In this document: piece after piece, positions 54,546-64,000 of the stretch | How the letters are laid out: every line of letters begins with the position of its first letter | How positions within the stretch are numbered: the stretch's first letter is position 1 | Assembly: GCF_027887165.1 (NCBI RefSeq) | Contig: NC_077233.1 | Coordinates: 180,939,207 to 181,003,206 of the forward strand | DNA: 64,000 bases | Direction of reading: 5' to 3' | From: Monodelphis domestica | Taxonomy: Eukaryota; Chordata; Mammalia; Didelphimorphia; Didelphidae | Program-made: the position numbers and the translations under genes | Notes under the pieces: generated by a model | Databases searched by the model: none | Told to the model about the DNA's origin: nothing | Seen by the model: only the letters and a program-made list of their open reading frames with translations

Positions 54546-54634
54546 AAAAATGTATATGATAGTTTATACTTTAGTTTGGTAGTATATACATATAATTTAT
54601 AGTCACTCATAGAGTGTGCTCAAACATATTTTTC

Positions 54635-54775
54635 TTTAAAAATTTTTATATTTCATTTTCTAATTACATGTAGTAATAATTTTCAGCATATGTTTTCTGA
54701 AATTACAAGATCCAAATTATCTCCTTTTCTCCCTTCTCTCTCTCCTCTTGGGGATGGTCAGTCATTTGATCTAGG
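54635..54775 (-). mobile_element. L1 3' UTR fragment, minus strand
   Basis: 'ttctaattacatgtagtaat' and 'ctccttttctcccttctctc' resemble the L1 3' UTR start. Confidence 0.5.
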
Positions 54776-54824
54776 TCAGATATCTTTTTCTCATGAGGTC
54801 TTATGATCAAAAAATTGATAGACC

Positions 54825-55620
54825 TCTGGTGGAAGGGATAGAGAACCAGCCTTAGGATTTAGAAAACCTAGGTCTAAGCCTAGCTTCTCACACATCCTAA
54901 CCTCTTAGTGTCCCCAGAAACACTCTAAGAATCTGAGCTGGTTAGTCAGTAAGCATTTATTATGTATCTACTATGTTCCATGCACTGTGCTACATTATAT
55001 AATTGAAGATGTAGGCACAGATTTGCATTGATTAAGGTAACTGTTTTTTAGAGTCTTTAAGAAAATCACAGGATTTGTCCAAAAAGTTAGGTAAGGTGAA
55101 TTAAGGGAAATTAGAAGATCATAATAATAATTCATTTTTATATAGCATTTTATGTAGATGATCTCATTTGAGCCTCACAACACCTTTGTGAAGTAGGTGC
55201 TATTATTATTGCTATCTTATAGATGAAGAATGATAGAGGTAAACTATCTTGAGTAGGGTCATATAGCTACTAAGTGTCTGATGCAGGCTTTCAACTCCAG
55301 CCATCCTGGTTGTTTAAATCCAGCACTCTGTTTCCTATACCACCTGTTTGATGGATACAAATGAGTTTTAAAAAGCATATTAAGCACTTACTGTGTTCTA
55401 AACACAAATAGAAAAATAGTTACACTCCCTGCTCTCAATGAGCTCACGTTCTAACCAGGGATAAGAGTAGATACAATACATAAGAAAGCTCAGTGGCACA
55501 AGGAATTGCAAGGTCTAAGGTCACTTTGGGCTCAGCACCATATCAGATGCTGGTGCTCAGGGACGTAGAAGGCAGAGTCATGGCAAATGGTAAGTCTTGG
55601 AGAATTTAGGATGTAGTGGT
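54825..55620. repeat. Cluster of MIR-like and L2 fragments
   Basis: 54,825-54,945 SINE sense; 54,945-55,020 L2 antisense ('agtaagcatttattatg'); 55,110-55,345 MIR-like antisense ('gagcctcacaacacctttg'); 55,365-55,620 L2 antisense ('aagcatattaagcacttac'). Confidence 0.7.
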
Positions 55621-55872
55621 AGACAATAGGAGATGGTGATCTTCCATTTCATCAACATAATTTAAATTGGTGACTCTCAGCTTCTCCCAAGTGGAGCGAC
55701 CAACAATGGCTCTTCTTGTCCTTTTTCTTTAAAGAGTCTCAGTGGCCTGGAGGTTGGGAAATGAGATGAAGAGAAGGCAATGTATTGACTGGCTGAATTG
55801 TCTGACATCTTAGCAATAATAAATGAGAAAAAGAAACCAACCAGCCAAATTAACTTAATCTGGGTGACATAT
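55621..55872. other. Unassigned DNA
   Basis: Nothing recognised. Confidence 0.4.
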
Positions 55873-56233
55873 TGTAACCAGTTAAAATTTAGGAATATGG
55901 GGAGACTGAGGCAGGTAGAAATTAGTTTCTCTCTGCGAGTATTATATTTTTTAGAGGTTTATTAAAGATTAAGGATTAAAGAATATACAAGTAAGAAACA
56001 TGTGCCTAGGCCAGAGGCCTAGACAAAATAAACTCACATCATGGAAGAGATGCCTCTGCTCCAAAACGGAAGTCCAAAAAAGAGAAAAGAGCCCCAAAAA
56101 CCTTTGCCACCAGCTTAAATCCTTCCTCGATCTCGGCCCACCTCAGAATTCCCATGAGATTACAAAGCATTTTGGGGAAGTGGAGCAAAGGCTTGTGGGG
56201 ATTGTAGTCCTGTATTCGAGTCTATTTTTTACA
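55873..56233. mobile_element. LTR-like segment
   Basis: 361 bp from TGTAACCAG to ATTTTTTACA, with TG...CA ends and an internal GC-richer part (CCTAGGCCAGAGGCCTAG hairpin; 'attgtagtcctgtattcg'). Flanks ATAT and GATT do not match, so ends or identity are uncertain. A 79-codon frame inside is incidental. Confidence 0.35.
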
Positions 56234-56344
56234 GATTGATGCCTAGTAATAGAATTGAGTTTGGATGTTTTTCTATTATGCTCAGTCTTTCCAAGGCCTA
56301 TCATCATATACTTGTATATTTACTACAGGAAGTAAATGGGGAAG

Positions 56345-56600
56345 GAGAAGGGAATGAGCATATTTATAGTGCCAGGCACTGTGCTAACTACCTTTTTTAA
56401 AAATAAAAATTATTAATTCCTTACAACAAACTTGTAAGGTAGGTGCTATTATTACCTGCATTTTAAAGTTGGAAAATCCAAGACAAATAGACATTTAATT
56501 TATTTAATTTGTGTTACACAGCTAGTAGATAGCTGAGGTTAAATTTGAACTCAGGTCTTTTTGACTCCAGGCCCAACATTCTATACCACACCATCAGATG
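56345..56600 (-). repeat. MIR-like SINE, antisense
   Basis: 'agtgccaggcactgtgctaa', 'aaggtaggtgctattattac' and 'tttgaactcaggtctttttg'. Confidence 0.85.
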
Positions 56601-56839
56601 CCTTAAGAATAGGAACCAAGGAAAAGTTTCTGTCTTCTAATTAAAAGACATGAGCATCATCATAGTTGCTTTCTTTAAGGAAGCCCTAAACATGCTTATT
56701 AGAAAAAGACAACTTATAGTCATAGCCTAGGTCCAAATGGAATAAGACATGGATTTTTGAAGTTTGAAGGGACCTAAATGTCTATATAAATCCATTCCAG
56801 ACAAAAAAATGAATCTCCACTACAATATAACAGATAAGT

Positions 56840-57055
56840 GATCCAGCTTCTTTTCCTCCTTAAAACTCTTACCTTCTGCCTTAGAATCAATACTGGTTCT
56901 AAGTCAGAAGAGTGGTAAATGCTAGGCAATAGGGGTTAAGTGACTTGCCCAGCATCACACAACTAGGAAGTATATGAGGCCACATTTGAACCTAGGACCT
57001 CCCATCTATAGGCCTGTCTCTCAATCCATTGAGTTACCAAGCTGTCCCTGATCCA
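56840..57055 (-). repeat. tRNA-derived SINE, antisense
   Basis: 'aaactcttaccttctgcc', 'gcaataggggttaagtgac', 'acatttgaacctaggacc' (B box reversed) and 'gttaccaagctgtccc', the same family as the SINE in the provirus leader. Confidence 0.9.
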
Positions 57056-57059
57056 GCTT

Positions 57060-57560
57060 CTTTTTAAAGACTACCATTATGGGGAAACTTCCAGAGCCAA
57101 CTTATTTCACTTTGGAAGAACACTAATTGGAAGAAAGTTTCCTTTCTCATAATATTAACACTAAATTTTCCCTTGCCTTTTAATTTTCTACTCATTGTTC
57201 CTACCAACCATTATGGTCTCTACTAGTTTCTCTTTCCAGTGAATCAATTAAACAATAAGCATTATTTAATGTGCACTAATGTGCAAGGTGCCTTGCTAGG
57301 CACTGAGGAAAGACAAAAACAGTCATACAGTCCCTAACTTCAAGGATGTTATATTCTATTAGGTTAAATAGCTACAGTTTCTTTAACTGTCATCAAATGT
57401 CATGGACTTAAGTCAATTTACCATTTATCTCTTTAGCCTACAAACAACTTTTCTGGGTACTTGAGATTCTCAGAACTGAATACAGTATTCCAGATGTTTT
57501 TCTGCAATAGATTTGAAGTTTCCCTTCCTCAAACTGTACCCTGTCCTACTTAAAAGGAAA
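57060..57560 (-). repeat. CR1/L3 and L2 antisense fragments
   Basis: 'aagaaagtttcctttctc' and 'cagaactgaatacagtattc' are CR1/L3-like antisense; 57,245-57,400 is antisense L2 ('acaataagcattatttaat'). Confidence 0.5.
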
Positions 57561-58484
57561 TTTCATGCTGAAACTTTTAGGAACTTTTATAGAAAACTAA
57601 TTGCATTTTAATATTTGATGGGTCCTGAAATTGTGTGCATATGCACGCATGTGTAGTGTGTGAAGAATTAGTGTTAATTTTAAGATAATTATTTTATTTC
57701 TAGCATTTTGTAAGGTATATGAATGGCGAACTAAAGGGACCTTCTGGAATTGTGCCCTCTAATTACCTGAATAGTATTCTGAATGGTTTCACTTTGCAGG
57801 GAAACTGTCAAGACTTCAGTTTTCCTCAAGCTTTATCAAATGGACTGTTTTGGAGGAAATGTTGCTAGTTTTTTGAAAGTGACATTAGCTAAGTGATTAA
57901 TTGGTTATAATCTCGGTCTACCTATGTTCCCAGGTAGAGAATATCAACTTCTATTGAAATCAGTTAGGTGGAATGGGACAGAATGCCACCTGGTGTACCC
58001 ACACTTCCATTTAGAACCAATTTTAAAAAGTTTCTCTTTGGGAAATAAACACAATAACACCATCTTGCATTGTTTTATTTTGTATTGGGGATACATTTTA
58101 ACTATCTCATCCAAACTGGAAGTATAATGGCCACTCACTATCCTGATCCCACTGTAGATTGGCAAGGCAATTTTGACTTGCTTTCTTTCTGACCTGGGCT
58201 AGTTTACTCTTAGCCAATCTGCTGTCTCTTTTCCAATTTCCAACCCCTGCTCTTAGAAGCTCACTACATTGGTGTTAGACTTAGTGATGACGTCTAATTG
58301 GCTTTAGCTAAATTACAGCTCAGAACTCCCAAACTCAAGCAATCTACTAGCCTTATTCTCCTTCAGTAGTAAGTGATTATAGTTACTTATGACCATGCTA
58401 TGCTAATTGCTTGATAATATGCCTAGTTTCACTTTATTTGGGTATTTAAGAAGAGCCAACTCAAAAAATCCAATTTTTGGAATT
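57561..58484. other. Unassigned, apparently non-repetitive DNA
   Basis: No repeat signature over about 0.9 kb. Contains AT-rich homeodomain-like stretches near 57,670-57,710. Two overlapping open frames at 57,924-58,165 match nothing known. Confidence 0.35.
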
Positions 58485-58785
58485 TATTATAAGAACTAGG
58501 AGGGACCAGAGAGGCCATCTGGTTCAATTTTCTCATTTTACAATTGAGAAAACAGATATCCTAAGAGACTAAGTAACTTACCCAGTAAGTTGGATCACAG
58601 GATCATATATTTTTAGAGTTGAAAGGCTATTTAGCCTAATCACCCTATTTTAGAGTAGAAGAAAACAAGACCTAGGGAGGCTAAGCAATTTGCTTAATGT
58701 CACACAGGTAGTAAATAGAAGAGGTAGTATTGGAATCCAAAATATCTGACTCCAAATCCAAAGCTCTTTCCAAAACATAGTTGCT
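58485..58785 (-). repeat. Two antisense SINE fragments in tandem
   Basis: The first carries 'ggccatctggttcaatttt', the second starts 'ggatcatatatttttagag' and ends near 'ctgactccaaatccaaagc'. Confidence 0.8.
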
Positions 58786-60234
58786 TTATTCTCAACTTTG
58801 CTTAGTAATAATCTCAGAATAGAGTCTCCTGAAATACAGTTATTGTAGGTTTTCTTAATGGTTCTAGAGTTTCAAAACTGTAAAATTTTTAATTTTTCAG
58901 GAAGATGATGTAGATTAGTAGTACATTATTTTCTTTCTCAGTGTGGGCTTCTTTTAATTGATGATGCCTGCTAGCTTATTTACCTTTATTTCCCAATGGA
59001 ATAAAAGGTAATCTTTTCTCTTGTGTGACTATAGTGTGGAGTAGGCTTAATTCTGAAAACTAAATTTGGTAATCCAAAGACATTGTCATTTATTAGCACT
59101 TCTGGGCCCCTGGCTGATTAAAGAAACACTGTAAAATAATTGCATAGATTGTGAGGCCTGCAGAACTGTAGTTCCTTAGGTTCACTGATAATAACTACAT
59201 TCCTAAAATAAGTATGAATAAATGGTATTTCATAGAATTAAATAAGTCTATGAAGAATCACAATTCCAGTGTCTCAAGTGAATCTGCCCTGAGAAATTGG
59301 AAGAGGCATCTTGAATTTAAATTTCTTAACAAAGAATGGTTAAAAGTGAGAGACCAAAAAAAAAAGAAAGAAAGAAAGAATGGGAGAGAAATCTTAATAC
59401 AAGTAAGCAATCAACTATTCATAGAGTTCTTTTTAATATTTTACATAAAATTGTGATAGTATTGTGCAATATGATACTATTAAAGCAGGAGGAAGAATAT
59501 AAGGAAAGAAGGAAGGAAGGAAAAACTAAGCAAATGGATCTTAAAAAGAGCCCACAAATTTCAGGACTCACTCAAGTGAAATGAGAAAGATCATTCACTA
59601 AAAGAACATGGGTATAGCTTCTGGGGATATACTTACTCATGAATGAAACACATGTATCATAGGAAGAGAAAAAGTATGTCTTTGTCACTTTTAAAATTCA
59701 GGAAAATAGAAAACAATAAATTTTCTGATCCCCAGGCCTTGAATAGCATGTGATCTGCATTACTCTTAAGCTTTTATCATGTACTGTTTTGTACTACAGC
59801 TATTTGTGTATATGTCATATAGCCAATAGTGTCCTACAGCTAGCTCATATCAACTCACAACAGCAAATTGTTAAATTTTCAGTGTGAGCATTTATACCTG
59901 GGAAATTGCCAACTGCCACAAAAAGAGACTTGATTTATTGTTTTGTTGACTGTTTAGACTTAAGAAAGGGTTGGAGAAAATGTTAATAATGTAGATTAAA
60001 CTTTTAAAAGTGCATTTTTTTTCAGAGAGCCTGTTGTTCAACACTCATTAGCACACCCTTCTTCGCCATAATAGTACTGAGTTCCACAAAGATGTCTCAT
60101 TTCATCTTTGTCTTCTCTCTAGCACCCAATATATAGTACTTTGTACACTGGAAATTGTATAAATAAAGGAATTCTAGTGAAACTAGACATTGGCTTAGAG
60201 ATTTCAATTCTCACCTCAGTGTAGCTGCATAAGC
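58786..60234. other. Unassigned, largely non-repetitive DNA
   Basis: The longest stretch in the window without a recognised transposon, apart from short AAAG and GGAA runs near 59,360 and 59,505. No exon signature seen. May hold conserved non-coding sequence. Confidence 0.35.
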
Positions 60235-60525
60235 CTTACTTTATACCTAGAATATACTTCTTCCTCATCTTTACCCTTCAGAATCCTCATCTTACTTCAG
60301 GTGACACTTTCTCCATGAAGCCTTCTCTGATCTTCCAATTGATCATGTTCTCTGTCTTCCCAAATCATCTTTTGATTAATGTCAATGTTGCATCCTCCCA
60401 AGTAGAATGAAAGTTCCCCAGGGAAGGCATTGACACTTTTTAATTTTGTCTTTCTATTTCCAGCCCTTGGCACAATGTACCAAACATAGAAGGTGATTAA
60501 TAAATGTTTGTTGGGGTTGTAAGAG
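60235..60525 (+). repeat. L2 3' end, sense
   Basis: A nearly complete L2 3' order: 'ctccatgaagccttctctga', 'tagaatgaaagttcccc', 'cccttggcacaatg' and 'ggtgattaataaatgtttg'. 60,526-61,060 shows nothing assignable. Confidence 0.88.
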
Positions 60526-61124
60526 CAAGTTTAGATATAAAATATTGTTTTGCCACTTGAAGAACTCTTATTGTTTTGCTATCTAATGGAACCTGAATTA
60601 ACTCCCAGGTTATGGTGAGTAATATGGTTAAGAACTGGAAAATGGCTAAAACCCAGTAACCAATCTGGTTTTTGTTCCAAGAGAGAATCTAATTAAGAAT
60701 ATTAACTCTTAGATTAATGGTGTTTTCCTGGCAATGCTGATATTTTCCCCTAGATTACTGGGAGTATGGGAGTACTCAGTCAGATGTATAATGGTTTAGA
60801 CAAATGACTGTGGTACCTATAGACCTCTACTTCCATCAGGGACTCAAAATAATGGAAATAGGAAAGAGAGAAAGATACTCTTCCCTTTAGCTTCACATTC
60901 AATATCACAAAGTCACAATCCAAAGTAATAGAAGGCCAATAGCATGCTGAGGTTACTGCCATCTATATTTGATTTACTAACAAATTTTCTATCATACTCC
61001 CCATAGACAATGTTTCAAAATCTTTTCTTTCTCTCTTAAAACCTCTCACAATTTGTCCTTTTCAAATGGAACATAAACTCTTTGAGGAACTGTTTCATTC
61101 TTGTCTTTTGTTCCCATTCATTTT

Positions 61125-62700
61125 TGTTGTCATTTTCCTTTTCTGTCATATTGGCCAACCTGATAGGTATGAGGTGGTACCTAAGAGTTGTTCTAATTTA
61201 CATTTCTCTATTTAATAGTGATTTAGATCATTTTTTCATATTACTATAGATAGTTTTGATCTCTTTGTCTGAAAATTGCCTATTCATATCCTTTGACCAA
61301 CTACCAGTTGGAGAATGACATATTTTAATAAAATTGACTTGGTTCTTGATAGATTTGAGAAATAAGACATTTATCAAAGATTCCCCCTCCCCACCCCCAG
61401 ATTTCTTCTTCCCTTCTAATGTCAGTTGCAATGGTTTTGTTTGTATAAAACCTTTAAAATTTAATATAATCAAAATTATCCATTTTACATTATATAATAT
61501 TTTCTCTCTCTTGTTTGGTAATAAATTTACCCCCTTTCTATAGATCTGACAGATAAACTATTCCATGCTCCCCTCATTCGCCTACAGTATCATCCTTTAT
61601 GTCTAAATCATATACTCATGATAACCTTATCTTGGTTGATAGTGTGATATTGCTTTTTTCCCCCTAGTTTTTGTCATATTGTTTTTCAATTTTTTCAATA
61701 GTTTTTGTCAAATAGTGTGTTCTTGTCCAAAAATTTTGGATCTTTTGATTTCTCAAACACTAAATTATATGGTCACTTGTCACTATTATTATGTACCTAA
61801 TCTATTGCACTAATCTACCACTCTATTTCTGGGCTGATAAAAGATTTTTTTTTGTTTATCACTTAGTAACATAGTTTAGAATCTAGTACTGCTAGACAAC
61901 CTTCCCTTACATTTTTTTCATTGATTCCCTTGATATTCTTGACATTTTATTCGTCCAGATGAATTTTGTTATTATTTTTCTAGGTCTAAGAACTTTGTGA
62001 CTTTGTGGCAGTTTGATTGGCATAGCACTGAATAGATTAATTTAAATAGGATTGTCATTTTTATTATATTGACTTGGCCTACCCCTGAGAAATTACTATT
62101 TTTCCATTTGTTTAGATTTTACTTTAGATCTGTGAGAAAAATGTTTTGTAATCATGTTCCTATAGTTCTTGTGTTTGTTTCAACAAATAGATTTTCAAAC
62201 TTTGCTTTAATGTTCTTTCATTTATATAGTTTGTGATCATTGTGTATATTGTGTTAGTTTTTTCCATTTAAAAATCCTAATCTTTATCATCCTTTATAGC
62301 ATAATGAAATTCTTTTAGGTGAAAAAAATTGTGCAACCATTCCCCAACCAGCGAGTACAACCTTTGTTTAATTTTTTGCTTCTATTATGATATGTTATAT
62401 TAGTTCCATTATGTATATTTGGGTGGAAATGGAGCTATTATGTCTTTCTTTTCTTTGTGGTTTATAATGATATCCATATATATATGTATATATTATTAGT
62501 AAAGATATAAAAGAGATTATACGCCATAGTATCAAACTCTCTGGATCAAAAGAAATGCATAATTTAGTGAATTTCTTCATGTAATTCCAAATTATTATCC
62601 AGAATGGTTGGACTCAGCTTCACCAACAAACTATATTTCTTTGCATGGCTATCTTTCCATGTCTCACTAAATACCATCAATTACTTAAACATATTTTATG
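61125..62700 (-). mobile_element. Old L1 ORF2 fragments, minus strand
   Basis: 61,125-62,270 parallels 37,930-38,950 ('ggtatgaggtggtacctaag', 'tgatctctttgtctgaaaa', 'gattgtcatttttattat'). A second piece at 62,280-62,700 parallels 37,570-37,920 ('ccagaatggttggac'). Both are diverged with many stops. A solo LTR interrupts after 62,731. Confidence 0.8.
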
Positions 62701-62727
62701 CATTTATTCAAAATTCACTGAGAGTCC

Positions 62728-62877
62728 ATAGTGTGACAAGGAAATCACTTTAAAAGACTGATATATATTAATTTAAGGTCGCCAAGGAATTCAGCTATGT
62801 AATTCCTAAATGAAAACTCAAGTCAGCAGTCAACCTTTTATGGAGTTTTTAATTACAAACAGGAGGAAGAAAGGTAT

Positions 62878-62943
<66 letters not shown>

Positions 62944-63764
62944 GGAGAGAAGGGAATAGGGCTTAAATACCCCCTCTGTTTAGGCTGGGCCAAAAGGCCC
63001 AAGCCCTTAGATAGCTGAGGCAAAGAAAAGAGATCAGTCCCTATCACTCACGTGACCAAAATGGAGAAACAGTCTCAGGGGCCTCCACCTCCAGCCTCCT
63101 TCAGAGCAAAACTTCTCAGAGCACCACCTCTCAGAGCAAAACCTCTCAAACTCCCCCAGTCCTCAGACCTCGCTATCTTTAAGGAAACCATCTAAGTTCC
63201 CTCCCCTCAGTTCTCACATCTACCAATCACTGTCCATGTCTTCCCTGTGCCAATGGTGGCTCTAGCTTAACCCAGGACCGCCCAGAGGTCTGTGGCTTTG
63301 CACATGTCTGTTGAAGGTCATATTCTCAAATAATTAAATCTTGATCCTTTGCTGCAGCCCTTCCTAAATCCTTTTACTCTGAGTAGGGTGGAAATTGTAT
63401 TTTCCAAGACCTGGTTCTGTCATTCCAAGTATCTCTATTGTATTAATTCTAAATTCTAGATTTTCTAAATTCTAAATTCTATTTAGAATTCTAATTCTAA
63501 ATTCTAAAATTCTAAAATCAATCATGACTCAAAGAACTTCCTGTTCTATGTTTAAGCATAGGTCAAAGCCCTTTCCATTGTTTAGCAAAAGGTTTCTGTC
63601 CTAAAGTAGTCTTAGGTAGGGAGGAGAAGGACCCTCCCATGCCTAGGGTTTCACATTCCAATAGAGTTTCTTACTATCAGTAGGAAATTTTTTCCAGTAT
63701 GAAATTTCCCAATGGGGAAATTTCCAACATTCATAAGTCTAAGAAATTTTAAGGTTTACAATAG
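62728..63764 (-). mobile_element. Solo LTR of the young provirus family
   Basis: LTR 62,732-63,760 (1,029 bp, TGTGAC...TTTACA) with a perfect ATAG duplication at 62,728-62,731 and 63,761-63,764. Aligns along its length with 23,738-24,705 but is clearly diverged, with a long (GA)n at about 62,880-62,940 and an expanded AATTCTA-rich block at about 63,440-63,515. No internal sequence, so formed by LTR-LTR recombination. The CACGTG E-box is kept near 63,050. Confidence 0.95.
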
Positions 63765-63765
63765 T

Positions 63766-63788
63766 ATGTGTGTATGTATATATAACCA

Positions 63789-63822
<34 letters not shown>

Positions 63823-63825
63823 AAA
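63766..63825. repeat. (TA)n microsatellite
   Basis: TA runs with GTGTATG interruptions directly after the solo LTR. 63,826-64,000 shows nothing assignable. Confidence 0.9.
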
Positions 63826-64000
63826 TGCTTCACAAAGGAATACACAACAGAGTCAGATATTTCTAATGACAGACAGGATTAGATTTTTTTTATTGCTTTG
63901 TATCATGGTCTCAGTGGTATATAAATGGTATTGCTTGTGTTTGTCTGAGACAAATAATAAAGATTTCACATGTTGAGGGTAAATGAATCTCTCTGTATGA

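Overview
The window is an AT-rich, gene-poor stretch of mammalian nuclear DNA, almost certainly from a marsupial. The evidence is the repeat mix: L1 with marsupial-type 3' ends, many old L2/CR1 and MIR-like copies, tRNA-derived SINEs of marsupial type, and class I endogenous retroviruses (ERVs). Monodelphis-like is my best guess, but I cannot verify the species. I found no convincing host protein-coding exon. Repeat family names were assigned by eye from remembered consensus patterns. Their class and orientation are firmer than their subfamily.

Layout. 1-8.9 kb: old L2/SINE debris, microsatellites and a 28-bp-arm hairpin. 8.9-14.5 kb: a decayed + strand L1 split by a solo LTR with a CAAG target duplication. 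15.1-16.5 kb: the 3' end of a minus-strand L1 split by another LTR. 16.6-23.7 kb: microsatellites, SINEs, CR1/L3 and a long antisense L2 that still shows reverse-transcriptase remnants. 23.7-33.2 kb: a nearly pristine 9.5-kb provirus on the minus strand, inserted in that L2. 33.2-40 kb: L2, SINE and L1 fragments. 40.3-40.9 kb: a broken retrocopy of ATP6V0C flanked by striking inverted repeats. 41-47.7 kb: old repeats and unassigned DNA. 47.7-50.6 kb: a second, older, gag-only ERV on the + strand. 51-62.7 kb: L2, MIR, L1 and two LTR-like insertions. 62.7-63.8 kb: a solo LTR of the same family as the 23.7-33.2 kb provirus, with its own ATAG target duplication.

The centrepiece is the minus-strand provirus. 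Its LTRs differ by one substitution and two small indels over about 965 bp, and it has a perfect 4-bp CTTG target duplication, so it inserted recently. It carries intact gag and protease-RT-RNase H-integrase frames of gammaretrovirus-like (class I) type but no env. Ahead of gag, in a leader with no AUG, the first AUG opens a 217-codon reading frame for a single-pass membrane segment followed by about 19-20 heptad repeats. Gag itself starts without Met-Gly and has only about 75 residues before the capsid-like PLREV motif. This membrane coiled-coil protein therefore sits where a matrix domain would be expected. The pre-gag frame, gag, a nucleocapsid tail and pro-pol all lie in one reading frame, separated by three in-frame stops (TAA, TAA, TGA).

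The second ERV (47.9-50.6 kb) repeats the plan: a frame with a transmembrane segment lies directly before the capsid region, in the same frame, split from it by a single TGA. I infer that a membrane-anchored module replaces the myristoylated matrix domain in this ERV lineage, with expression tuned by readthrough or reinitiation. That is an inference from arrangement and needs the checks listed.
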